Source: Owenia fusiformis (Eukaryota; Annelida; Polychaeta; Sabellida; Oweniidae). From it: 64,000 nt of DNA. The position numbers were made by a program, and so were the translations under genes. Every line of letters begins with the position of its first letter. Positions within the stretch are counted from its first letter, which is position 1. This document shows, piece by piece, positions 1 through 11,609 of the stretch. The DNA lies in contig CAIIXF020000007.1 in assembly GCA_903813345.2 (NCBI GenBank), positions 18,709,564 to 18,773,563 on the forward strand. Direction: 5' to 3'. The notes beneath the pieces are model-generated. The model ran no database searches, was not told the DNA's origin, and saw nothing but the letters and a program-made list of their open reading frames with translations.

Positions 1-440
1 TCTACCAAAAGTGTCTTTAGACAGTGTGCAATGTTTATAGTATTCACATACCAAATATGAACAAAATCGCTCCACTACTTTTCGAGTTACAGCAAAACTC
101 GTAATATAACGAGTGAAGGCCGCCATTTTTCAAGATGGCTGCCATGTGCTTCTTTAATATCTACATTTCTAGCTTTATTAATGTCCTATATAATTTTTTT
201 ACATCTAAAACATATTGCTATTACAGTTTTACATATTGCACCTAAATTACTGTAAATTCGGCACTAAAATGGCCGCCATTTTGAAATGAGCGGCCATTTT
301 GAAAATCCATAGGGTATATGTGTACAAAATATGAACAAAATCGGGCCAACGGTATTTGAGTTATTGCCCGGACGGACGGACGTACGTACGGACGGACGGA
401 CGGAGGCGTTCCCTATATCCCTCCGAACTTCGTTCAATGG
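1..440. repeat. Dispersed repeat with GGAC microsatellite
   Basis: The left part is probably cut by the window edge. A block reading 'aaatatgaacaaaatcg' followed by a 'gagtta' motif occurs twice, near 54 and near 329, so the element has an internal repeat of about 275 bp. Between them are several 'ggccgccatttt' motifs in both orientations. A (GGAC)n/(GTAC)n tract runs from about 368 to 402. No coding sense is seen; the short open frames through the tract are repeat by-products. Confidence 0.5.
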
Positions 441-3400
441 GATAATAAACGCATATGTAAATCATAAAATCAACAAACAAATATTCAATTTTCACATATG
501 TTTGGGAATCTTTCATATTGAAACTTCCAGAACTTACAACTTGTAATACAAGGAAATCATTCAGTTTCACGGTTCATATTTTACCTCTTGGATATTGTGC
601 TAAATGCTCAATGGTTGACGCATCAAAGGCGATCCCGTTTCATTGAAATTTGTGTTCTAACTTCTTTAAGGTAATTAAGACTCCCAATCTTCAGGTAACT
701 CTCATATTTCAAGTACTTCTGACCTAGTCAAGCCATAAAAGTAGTAGGAGGCTTATTTTCGCGAATGGACCATACAGATTGTGAGTCGCATGCACAATAG
801 CCATGAAGATAAGAAAGGGACATTTCACTTTCATAACCTGTTGTATATAATCAGCTTATAGGAGAATTTTCCACAGATCACTGATCTCAGATCTGTGATC
901 ACTCAAAATTTTTCAGCTGTTGGCACTTCTCTGCTTGTTTCAACAAACTACAATTAAGTTTTCTTCAACCGTCTCAAATGGCTTTAAAAGGTTGATGGCA
1001 ATACCCTGGTTACCTCTGGCGTATTGTTGCTTCCATAACTTATAGACATTCCCCATAAATAAATATTGAATAAATTTATAATATTTACCTTCTGCCATTT
1101 TGTTGGATTCCGGAATTTAACGAATCATACGGAAAGTACCGAGGGCAATGTTATGCACTGAACGAAGTCGCATGAATTTATTACCACTATCCGGTAATTT
1201 TCCTCTTTCAGTCTTTGCTTCGGGTAGCAACGTTCCCTTACAGCTCTTATAAGCTCAGTGAAAACTTTTAGAAGCCAACTTTGACGTGTATTTGGAACAA
1301 AGGTCATAAAATCGGAGCATTCCCCCGGGTATCCTTTAAAAAGTTTGCAATACACAGTCCATAAACTCCACACCTATCACCGACTAGGTTATCAATGCAT
1401 AATGCTATTAGCCTAATTGATACAATAAAAGGGAGTAAGTAATTGATTGAATATGCAAATCTTTTACATCAAATGTCTGTTTAGACTCGATTTTTGTATA
1501 TGCAAAATATTGAAATGTGTACTTTAATTACTTCCGGTAAAAGTCAAAATAACTTTTTCACGATTAGTTTGTATATCTATTTTGTAGGTTATAAAGGCAT
1601 ATGCAACCTGTGATATATGGTAAGCTGTATTTCAATATATGTTTATTCATCCCAGATAAGTAATTTCAATATATGGAGTAAAGGTAATGATATCTGCATT
1701 TCTGAAGTTGCATTGATTTTCAAGACAAGTCAAGAAAAGAAATTCATGATGAACAAAGCCAAGTGTTGAATTAAAGATAAAGGGATCACAAACAAAAATA
1801 ATCACCAAATAAATGCAAAATTTCCTTTCATTGCATCTTGTACAGCTTCATCATCGCCCCTGGCTCTTGGTTCATGTAGCTAATATCAGTGGCATAATAC
1901 CAGGATAATGATTGCAGGTACGTGAGGCCTGAGACTGAGCAAAACTAGGGGGTCATGGCATGCCTCGGGGAAATTTTTTGATTTTAGCCCTTACATGGTG
2001 CGTTCTAAGTGATATCAGACTGTGTAATGGGGCATTGTTTATTTATTGTATACATTGTTATGCTTTATTTTGTTTTACTTTTTTCCAACAATTTATTTTT
2101 TGATCCATCATTTAGGGTACGCATCTGCGTACCCTCACGTATGCCTGGTTACGCGCTTGATATTGTTGTCAATTTAAAGCCCTGTTTGAATATGTTGATA
2201 TATTTACCTGTAGATGTGAGATCTGCATTGAAATAAATCTCAGACCTTACATGTATAACAACCAATTCAGCGCCCCTTATAGGCTTTTTTCCTTTGAGGC
2301 AGGACTTTTTATGTTTAAATATTGTACCATATTAATAACAAAATAAGCTTTACCAGTACAGTTTATGGAAAGTAGCGTTTCTTTCATCCTAGTGAGGAAG
2401 ATACAATTTTTGTTTTTGGAATTGAACGATTGATGCAAACTTCAGTAAACATGCCACAATGTTATATTTTTTTCTTTTGTAACAAAGTTATCTAAACTAC
2501 ACTACATTCTAAGTTTATGAACAATGCTAACTTCTCTGATTTCACTCCAAATTTAAGAAGATGATTCAATTTGGAACTTGTTATGTTGTTTAGGATTTCT
2601 TCTCAAGCTTTGATATGTTCAGAAAGTAAGTTTGAACAAAAGTCATTTGATGGTGTAAATAAAAGGTTAAAATCAGTTGAAAGCATGATTGGTTTCTTAA
2701 GAATCAGAATCAATGACACTTCACTTTTAAGTTCATGTATGTGTTAAAAGATGTCACTTAACTTCTTTTTTAATATTTCATCATGAAATCCCTGAACATT
2801 AATGTATATTAGATTGTAGCAAGCACAATTTTGATATGTTCATATGGACCTGAATTGTATATAGTCTTAGTCACAGACTTTTTTGAAATCCCATCATCAA
2901 AGGATAACAAATATTGAGTTCTTTATTCCTTAAAGAATCATTTGATCTTCCAATCAGAAACCTTGAAATGTATCATGTTGTAGATGTCCTCGTCTTATCA
3001 GTTACCACTGTACTGTCTACCTATTACCTTTATTGTGCTCATATATTTCTTGTCAATATAAATAATGCATAAAACTCTTAATGTATTATTTTACTGTTAG
3101 CATCTAGGTTCCAGGTTGATTGAGTTTCTGCTTCTTTCACATAAATATACATTTGTAATCTGTTAGAGAGGGTTCATATTTTGATTTTGATTCGAATGAT
3201 GATTACAAATGTGCAATGCACCAAGATATATGAAACAGTCTGGTCTCTTACATATTTGCACAGAAGATTGAAAACTGGTTCTGAAGTAATTATTGGTCAT
3301 ACGTTTATTTGGAGTTTTTCATGTTTGTATAATTAATTGAAATATAAAGAACCTTGACATTTAAATGTTTCTTTTCATAAAAATTAATGGTTGATCTTCA

Positions 3401-5428
3401 AACATATTTTTTTATGTGACATTCATCATGCATTAGGTCTGTTTTTTGTATCTCTGTATAAAAGTTCACATTGATCTCTAAGCAAAAGTAAAACTTGCTT
3501 TGCTATATTTTACTCTTTTGTACAAAAAAACACTAGACAACCTAGACAGATGAATGATTAGGGGGTCATGTCGAGATGTTCTTAGTTGCTTAAAAATATA
3601 TTTGATTTTGTTGGTTTAACACCCTCAAAATTAGAACATTTGTTTTTCTCATTCACTCTTGATCTTTGAGCATGATATTTTTTTACACTTTTGAAAGGTG
3701 ATGAATATTAACAAAACTGTTTTCTCCTGTTTGGTTATTTGGTTACCTTGATGGTTTTCACCACTACCCTTGAATATATTTTTAATGTTAACAAACTATC
3801 AATATGTTTAGACATACTCCTCATTCTGTTAACATAGACCATCTGATCAGAGTATCTTGGATTTTACATGTATATTGTAACATCTGTGCAAACGTCTATA
3901 TAAGAACATATTTAATTTTGATTGAGTTTTTAGTTTCAAAAGTTCAATCGTAAAGTATGCTTAATGAGACTTAACATGTGTCAGCATTGAATGAGACTTG
4001 TGTCTTGGCAGAGATCCAGGACTTCATCAGCATAGTTTGTAGTATTAGTAGCTGTAGTCTAGGTTTACCCTAGGCCTACCTGGAAAATGGGGTAAATAGA
4101 TATGGAACATTCACTTGGATTAAGAAATTAAAAATGGACTAGTTGTCTATATAGGTATGAATGTTTTTTAAATTGATTTTTGTTTTTTTTCAAAATGATG
4201 TATACTACAATTACAAGTTTCTCTCTGGACCTTGGCATTTGTACATACATATTTATTTAGATGAAAATATACCAGTTTTGAAGAAACTTTCAGAAATTAT
4301 TAAATCATGATTGAAGCAGAGACAAAATGCATCAATATGCCTTTAGGATTTATGACATAATTGTTATAAATGAATGATGAATCCTCAAAAGTAGAATATA
4401 TTACAAATAAATGTCATTAACAATGAAAAAAATGATTATAAAAACAGAACTCTTTGATATCTTGATGGCATCATATGAGAGGCTAGTCACCATACATAAT
4501 TGATTTTCTGACAAAACTATCTTTTATCTTAATTTAATACCCACATAAGCTAAAATTATACATTTGAATATCATATTATTTTTTACATTACTGTATAATC
4601 AATACTGTAATATGGTCTGGAAGAAGCATTTTAATTGTAATAAAGTTTTTTTGTGACATTTAATTGAAGTAGATGTAGCTATTAATCAAATCTGTGACAT
4701 ATTCTGGTGCTTGCTTCCATGTCTCAGTGGAATAGAAAAAACAATTGGTATACATTTGAGATTTGAATAAAGGGTGCCTATAAAGGAATAAAAATTTGTA
4801 AACAATGAAATATATTATAATGAATGAGTTAAGCCATCAACTGAGCCATTTTCTACAAATTCCTTATATCTTTACCAGAATACTTTTATCTCATCTTAGA
4901 TCATAAGCAGAGTACTGAGATATTCTCCTAAATATAGATATATTGATCATAAATAATTATATCCTGTTCTGATGTCAACCAAAGGACATTCTTTCCATAT
5001 ATCACTAAGAAATTGCTTTCTGCACAAGGTCTGGCATCTGCCACAATAGTACTATCTTTACTATAATTGAAGCACAATCAAATTAAATTATGGTATAAGC
5101 CACCGTATATCATTGATTAATCAACTAGATCAAAATCTTTATGTCTGTTTTCTCCAAACTATTTCATGAATGTCAATGGTTAGAATACCAGTCCCATTGA
5201 TATGATAAAAGAAAATACATTAATATCTTAAAAGCCAAAGAGGCTAGTAATTACAACCCTCATGTAAACGAAGCTCTCTTTTGAGAATCAAATAAAACAA
5301 TTGGAAATGGCTTGAATCAAACCTCTGGTCTCTCAAATGCCTAGTACATCTCAGCCAATCAGCTGGGAATATTTAAGTGCATTAATTTAATGTATATGGT
5401 CAGCTGAGCAGAAGCATTATTTTACAGT
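441..5428. other. Non-coding AT-rich stretch
   Basis: No frame with coding character, RNA gene or clear transposon was recognised. The only tight structure is a perfect 10-bp inverted repeat with a 2-base loop at 2114-2135 (agggtacgca / tgcgtaccct). Confidence 0.5.
2114..2135. repeat. Short perfect hairpin
   Basis: Ten bases (agggtacgca) are followed by a TC loop and their exact reverse complement. It may be the end of a decayed transposon. No partner copy was noticed in the window. Confidence 0.5.
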
Positions 5429-5740
5429 GCATTATGGTTTCATAATGAACCGTGCAGTGCCATTATTATTGGTAAAAGATTGAAATCATCACATTGCATT
5501 ATGGTTTCATAAAGAACCAAGCAGTGCTATTATTGGTAAAAGAGTGAGATCATCACATTGCATTATGGTTTCATAAAGAACCGTGCAGTGCCATTATTAT
5601 TGGTAAAAGAGTGAGATCATCACATTGCATTATGGTTTCATAAAGAACCAAGCAGTGCCACTGTTGGTAAACAAGTGAGATCATCACTGTGCATTATGGT
5701 TTCATAAAGAACTAGACAATGTCATTTTTGGAGTGATTGT
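5429..5740. repeat. Tandem repeat with alternating 67/64-bp units
   Basis: Units start with 'gcattatggtttcat' at 5429, 5496, 5560, 5627 and 5691, giving lengths of 67, 64, 67 and 64 bp and then a decaying fifth copy. Units 1 and 3 share 'accgtgcagtgccattattattgg'-type text, while 2 and 4 share 'accaagcagtg' and lack one ATT. The array is therefore a 131-bp dimer repeated twice, which indicates duplication of a diverged pair rather than of single units. Confidence 0.9.
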
Positions 5741-5785
5741 ATAGTTGAATTGCAATAAAGAACCCTGTATCATTCTTTATTGGAT

Positions 5786-6110
5786 TTAACCCTTTCACGA
5801 CGATAGGCTCCATATGGAGCCCTATTATGTAATACCTTTCAGGACGATAGGCTCCTTTTGGCACCATTATTTTTATTTATATACATCAATGAAATGACAA
5901 TATCTCCAGTTCTATTCAGTATTTTTACACCAAATTTTGACAAGTTGTTCTTATGTGATAATCCTTACTAAAAATTGTATATCAGTGATGAAATCCAAGG
6001 TATAGGTCCCAAGGCATAGGTATTTTGCAGTTTTCCCCTAAAAAACACTCTTACTTATCCGTCACTGGGGACAACATTTTCCTCTTATATTCACGTCGGG
6101 AAAGGGTTAA
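5786..6110. mobile_element. piggyBac-type MITE (TTAA target)
   Basis: TTAA at 5786-5789 is followed by CCCTTTCACGACG. The other end reads CGTCGGGAAAGGG and then TTAA at 6107-6110. The ends are imperfect inverted repeats starting CCC inside a TTAA duplication, the hallmark of the piggyBac superfamily. The 317-bp body has no transposase. A perfect 16-bp palindrome (ggctccatatggagcc) lies near the left end, and a second 'acgataggctcc' motif follows it. I infer a non-autonomous copy mobilised in trans. Confidence 0.75.
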
Positions 6111-6544
6111 AATCATTCATATACATATATTATTGTTAACCCATCCTGATAATGTACTCAGGCTCCAAGCTCGTGCGTTATGTATACAGGTTATTGCATG
6201 CACTCATGCTTTTAAATTTCCAATAAAGAATGAACAGAGTTCTTTATTCCTTAATTATAGTACATTTTCGAGTTGCACAATGAGCATCCAAAGTTTACTT
6301 TAGATAATTACCAATATATTGATGTCCAATTTATGTCACATTGCAACTCGGTTGTGATTTCACTTCCTGTAATCTAATGTTGCTGTACTTTCACATTGTT
6401 CACAGAATAATACATGTAATGTCGTTTACTACTGAGTTATCGAATTCCATTAAAGATTAATTGCTTCTGGCTAAGAAAGCCAATATAACATTTCTCTTAA
6501 TTATTGACTATAATTATAATACTGTAGGTTATAATAATGTTAGG

Positions 6545-7063
6545 GCTAGATCAGGGCTGTCAACTTGGGACCACCTAATATGAGTGACTTCAAAATGTTG
6601 GACACCTAAGTCCAAATCTGAACACTTTTGTCCAAATTTTGAACACCTTTGGCCAACTTTTAAACACCTTTGGCCAAAGTTTGAGCACCTTTGCCAAACT
6701 TTGAGCACCTCAAATTTTTCGCGCTCACTACGCTCGCGATATCGTCAACGGGGGGGGGGGGGGGGGAGGGGGGGGGGGTAGGTACGAAAATTTCCAATGA
6801 ACATGCGTGACATATACGGGATTCGCGTGACAAATCTGAACAAATTGCGTTCGGTTTTTTTTCCGACGTTCGTATTTTTACCGTATCATAAACATATTTC
6901 GAAAAAAATTCTACAGAAATATTTTTGCGTGACAATTACCAGGTAAAATGCGTATTTGCGTGACATTTTCTGTCACGCAAAAAAAACTGGCGTGACTTCA
7001 AATTCTTCAGCAAATGCGTGACAAATACGCAAATTGCGGGACAGTTGACAGGCCTGCTAGATA
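6545..7063. mobile_element. hAT-like non-autonomous element with G-tract
   Basis: The body, 6553-7055, has inverted ends AGGGCTGTCAACT and AGTTGACAGGCCT (12 of 13 paired). It is flanked by gctagatc / gctagata, a 7-of-8 direct repeat that fits the 8-bp target duplication of hAT elements. Inside are about four copies of a roughly 21-bp motif around 'acacctttggccaa' (6618-6715), a G tract (17 G, A, 11 G; 6750-6778), and several 'gcgtgaca' motifs. Frames crossing the G tract are not treated as genes. Confidence 0.65.
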
Positions 7064-9375
7064 CACTTTTCTGGTATTTCAGTGAGGCAAGCATGGTCTT
7101 AGGATCAGTTTAGTTAAACATTCAGATGTAAAAACTTGAATATATGGAATGAAAATTGGGAATTAATTCATTGATGGAGTATATTGATACACAGTATATT
7201 TATTACAAGTATGTAGGACATTGTTGCTAGATTTGTGTTTTGAAGGTTGAAATCATTGATAAAAATCATTGCATTAACAATTGTTTATCCAGACATCGGA
7301 TTCTGCTTATTATAGATCTGTAATAAATGAGCAGCCAGTCTGAACAGAACTCTCTTAATGCAGTCTATATGGAACATTAGAAATATCCATGAGCTGTTTT
7401 TTTTTATTTTATCATTTGCCTTGCTAATTTCCAGGATGTAGGAGTATGTGACACAAAGGTGCGATACAAGTGTTGCTTTGGTGTGGTATAGTTGTCGCAT
7501 TGGTGTGGTACAAGAGTGGCTTTAGTGTGAACTGCAGCAGAATTTGCAGCCAGAAAGCTCTTATTGGATTGCTGAATATTCTTGATAGTGATACATTTGA
7601 TTTAAAGGTAAGTTAGAACAAGTTATTATTGAATACTCTAAATGAGCAAATCTTGGTGAGAGGATCAATTTTGTAGACACAATAGAAATGTAATAATGAG
7701 ACAGTTTCATTGAAGCAACACAATATACTTAGGTTTCCAAAGAGAAAAAATATATTATAATAACTCACAATAGTTCCATCATTTCACCAAGGTTTGACAA
7801 AGAAGAGAAAATAGGACAATGGGACATTCTGTTTAAACCATATATGGGGCATGTATGTTAAAATTCTAGAGGGGTTGTTGACTGTTGCATTTCTACATAT
7901 GAACAAGATGAATGTAGGTATAAAACACTTAAAATAGGTATGTTCCCATTTCTGTAAAGAGACTGAAAAATCACTGGCAGGTGTTGCTTCACTTGTGGTC
8001 AAACTCTGTATCTTTCACCAAGTAAATTGCCTATTACTTTGAATTCAAAGTGCAACTGTTGATGGTTTTATCAATGGCTTTACCTTATTAAAGGTGCTCC
8101 CATCCTTAGTGAAAGGCTGTTTTCCCCCTTTCATGCTGTAGCAACAAAGACTGATGCTAATATATTGGGATGTCATAGTTTCCAGATTAACACACACCTG
8201 TCAGAACAAGATGATAAGATGATGACAATGTAGCAGGAAAAGTACAATAAAAATGACATCATGTAACATATGTAGGGGGGGGGGGGGGGGGGGGGCGTTC
8301 GGTTTTACTCCACAATATTAGATTGAAACAGTTTGAATATATTTTCAGTAAATTTTAACATGTTCACGTTTATCAATACTTTTTATTTGAAAGCAATGAC
8401 TGTCTATTTCCTTAAGAATGGCTAAAGGTTTATTTATAAATAAATCACCTTTATCAAATCAAAACTTCATTTCACATTCGAACTCCCATGATTCCAAAAA
8501 CCATTTGAGATTATTAAGAGCACCAAAAAATCTGTATTAGTCATTGAATAGTGTGGCTAATGATAGGAATCGGGAAGAGATTTGTAAATAATTGTTTCAA
8601 GTATGATGATTCGAGTCGAATTTCATCAATCGTGGAATTGTTTAGTAAATAGCACACTTAGAATTGGCCTTAGAATTCTATTTCATTTCTATTATAAAGA
8701 GAGACAAAAGAGTCTGAACTTTATTACTATTTAGTAAGATAATAATTATGATTTATCATTCTTGCTCCATAATTGCGCAATCAAAGGAGAATAAAGTAGA
8801 ATAATTGCTGACTCTCCTCGTTTATATCAGAAAGAAATTAAAAATAATCAATAAACTCTCAATGTACTGTATGCTTTGCATGTCTAGTAAGGGCTTTTGC
8901 CCTATTATTCAATTGGACGTGCCATTTTCCAGGAATGGGGACTAATAAATTCAATTTAATGTAAAATAGAATCTCCATTAAATCCAGTATTGAACACTGA
9001 AGTACCATATTTTGGTCTATAAATACCTTGAGGCACAAAACCTATTAATCCATATTCCCACAAGATCTTTAGATTTAGTGTAGGTATGAAAAAGTAATCA
9101 TGGGTATTAAAAAGTATCCATTGGTATAACATACAATGCCAATGTGGATTGGCATCAATACTATAGGATGATACATGATTATCATATTCTCTCGATTAGA
9201 TGCACACCCTCCTTTTTTGGTAAAGGCACTATGTACTTACCAAGTGTGTGCTCTAATGCTCTAGTTACGTTGTGCAACTCTGTCAAAACAAAATTGAGAA
9301 CTGAAGTTTACTGGAATGTTATTAGAGAATTAACATGTTTGAGTTGAGTAACATGTATTGAGTTTCTTTAGTTTT
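7064..9375. other. Non-coding stretch with 21-base G run
   Basis: Nothing gene-like was found. A run of 21 G occupies 8275-8295. A strong donor-like 'aaaggtaagtt' occurs near 7610, but no exon could be built around it. Confidence 0.45.
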
Positions 9376-9515
9376 TATGTCACCACCAGAACAGTTACAT
9401 ATTGTTATAGTCTCAAACTTTTTTGTGGTGAACAGTGTTTGGCAGTTGGTATTCGGCATCTGTAACAGCATCTGAAACAAATGGCAGGTGGTGACACTTT
9501 GCATTTGTTGTGAGC
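9376..9515 (+). repeat. Dispersed repeat family A, copy 1
   Basis: It opens with 'tatgtcaccacca' and runs through 'acatattgttat', 'ttttgtgg', 'agtgtt.ggcag' and 'atggcaggtggtgaca'. The same order of motifs recurs at 22997-23150 and 44738-44850. The opening 'caccac' and closing 'gtggtga' form imperfect inverted ends, so this may be a small MITE. It is non-coding. Confidence 0.65.
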
Positions 9516-9737
9516 AGGATCTCTGCAAAGGTTATTTCTTTCTTCATCTGTTCTACCTTTGTTTGTTCATTAAACAACAATTTCTCCCTATTTAAACCTG
9601 CACATCGCTCCAAAACGCAATATGTTGACATATATTGTTTTTACATTTTCAAGCTCTAATATAAAGTTTATGTGAATAAAAATTGTTTTTTTTCTGCGTA
9701 ATATCAAAGAACAATCATTTAGTTAAAAAAATAAAAA

Positions 9738-9806
9738 GGCAAATGCGGGATTCGAACCCGGGCCTCCCGCGTGCTAAGCGAGGATTCTACTGCTACTCCA
9801 CAGTGT
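9738..9806 (-). tRNA. tRNA-like sequence (pseudogene or SINE head)
   Basis: Read on the - strand, it has a perfect B-box GGTTCGAATCC (9748-9758) in a T-arm with four of five pairs. An anticodon-like loop CTTAGCA would give AGC (Ala); its stem has one mismatch. A T-run follows and could end Pol III transcription. The 5' part (CACTGTGGAGTAGCAGTAG) does not pair with the 3' part (ATTTGCC) to form an acceptor stem, and the A-box is weak. I read it as a degenerate tRNA pseudogene or the head of a tRNA-derived SINE, not a working tRNA. Confidence 0.45.
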
Positions 9807-9839
9807 TTTTATATATAGTGGAAGTAATTAAACGCTACT

Positions 9840-11069
9840 TATTTTAAATGCTATGATTCTGAAGTGACGTCACGTTCTTCATTTAGAAACCTTTCCAAAA
9901 TCATATCGCCGGCTCTGATCGAAGCAAATTCAATGAAAAATCTTTGAAATGACACATTTATCGTAAGTATTTCTACACAAGATTTGCCCCATTTGTTCAT
10001 CATTCTATAATCTTTCATTAAGCTCAAAATGATAAAGTTCACCCCCGAAACAACCCAAGATTGCGTTTCGGAGCGAAGTCCAGCTTTAAGTGTGGTTCCA
10101 TCATTAATTTAGGTATGCTAGATATTATTTTTGCAGATAAGTAGATTGATTATAACTTGTGACCTCAAGCCATCAATCTGATACTCATCACATCTTTCTG
10201 TTTCACAATTATAGTAAAATGAAAGAACGATGTCATCTCTCATGATACAAGCCATAATCCTGTGTCAATAATTAGTTTTGTATTTTGAAAACACAATGCT
10301 ATGTTTAATATAGAATCATATATAGAATCATGCACTGTTATGGGCATCTATTGCCCACCGTGTAAGGATGTATAGCAATTACATGTACATGTATAGTAAA
10401 TAATGATGAATAAAAAAAGATGTAAATACAGAAGTTATATTTGTACAAATTTGTTAAAAGTGTCACTTACACTCAATTCAATATTGATGAGATGAGTGTC
10501 AACATGTGTGGAGATCTCCAGTAGGAGTCACTGTAGGTTTCAGGTACTTCTCCTTTAGGAGATGTTGAATGAATGCTATAATCATTTCATAAAACATGTT
10601 TATGTAAAGCTAAGGTTAAGTTCTTTTGAAACTCTGCTAATGTGGTATAGTATAAATTATTCTAACTATACTTGGTTGTATAATTAGATGTTTTCATCTA
10701 TTGTAATTACTGCTTAATTACCAGACAACCTGTTATAATTGGCTTCTAACATAGTTCTCTGCCCGGAAGGAAATTCACCTTTATATACAAGATTCTAGCG
10801 AGATATTGAAATTTATTTTCAGCATCAGAAATCTGGGCCCTAGAGCCTAGTCTGAGTAATTACTTTTAATGAGGCGACCCAATGGCCTTTAAAGAAATAG
10901 AAATATTTTATCAACGGAATCTCATGAAGAAATAATTATATTTAATTTTGCTATATCTTTGTGGTTTTTCATTACTATGATCGATCAGCTTTGTAACTTA
11001 AGATACCACAATGGTACGGTGAGAGAACAACTGAATTCAGAATGATTTTTCTTTATAACAATCAGAATC
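9840..11069. other. Non-coding stretch, nothing recognised
   Basis: AT-rich sequence with no gene, RNA or clear transposon boundary recognised. Confidence 0.45.
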
Positions 11070-11199
11070 TTTCTTTCAAAATCCTGCAGTTTTTCACGAT
11101 TCTGAGCATTTTTAATTGATTATGGGCCGTCAGTGTGATTGCCCCCTGGAATTTTTCTGACAAGTTAACCCCCCTTGGCAAAAGCTGGCTTTGGGCCTG
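11070..11199 (+). mobile_element. GGCCCGTAGCCAG element, 5'-truncated copy
   Basis: This matches the right two-thirds of the complete copy at 15874-16062: 'ctttcaaaatc.tgcag', 'ttttcac.attctga', then 'cccccttgg', ending 'ctggcttt gggcctg'. The left end, with the opposite inverted repeat, is missing. Confidence 0.65.
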
Positions 11200-11276
11200 C
11201 ATTGCATACAAAGATGATTTAAGAGACCAATAGACTTACGGATTCAGGTTGCTTACTCAAGTATGCCCCAGCTGAA

Positions 11277-11433
11277 CATATAGAGATTATCCTATACGAG
11301 GTTCAGGATATTGGGATTATCCCGAGGCCAATATAATATATTTGCCCAAGGGCCGCAGGTCCCGAGGGAAAATATATTATACTGGCCAAGGGATAATCCC
11401 AATATCCTGAACCGACTATAGGATAATATGTTT
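11277..11433. repeat. Long imperfect hairpin
   Basis: Two arms of about 65 bases are inverted copies of each other. The left arm runs 'gattatcctata', 'gttcaggatattgggattat', 'ccaatataatatat', and the right arm repeats the complement in reverse order. The loop is 'aagggccgcaggtcc'. No transposase is present. It could be a small foldback MITE. The outermost 'acata' / 'tatgt' pairing marks the likely ends. Confidence 0.75.
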
Positions 11434-11609
11434 ATCCCATACCAATCTTGGTTATCTGGTTCACATTGTTAAATCGTGGAAATATTTTAGAATATTCATG
11501 TCCAGTTTTGTTTTCTTGGCCGTGGGTGGATTTTCCTGTTCTCTCAAATATTCCCACATTTATTTTCTCGAATTTTTGATTGATTAAGTGGATGCTCTTT
11601 CCCTTTTTT

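Noticed and set aside
2009-2236. 75-codon + strand frame with hydrophobic start
   Set aside because: It runs through the small hairpin at 2114-2135 and has no splice or family support.
5429-5740. CRISPR-like appearance of regular repeats
   Set aside because: Whole units repeat head to tail with no unique spacers, and the DNA is animal nuclear.
6584-6935. Frames encoding poly-Gly (+) and poly-Pro (-)
   Set aside because: Both come from the G tract within a non-autonomous transposon.
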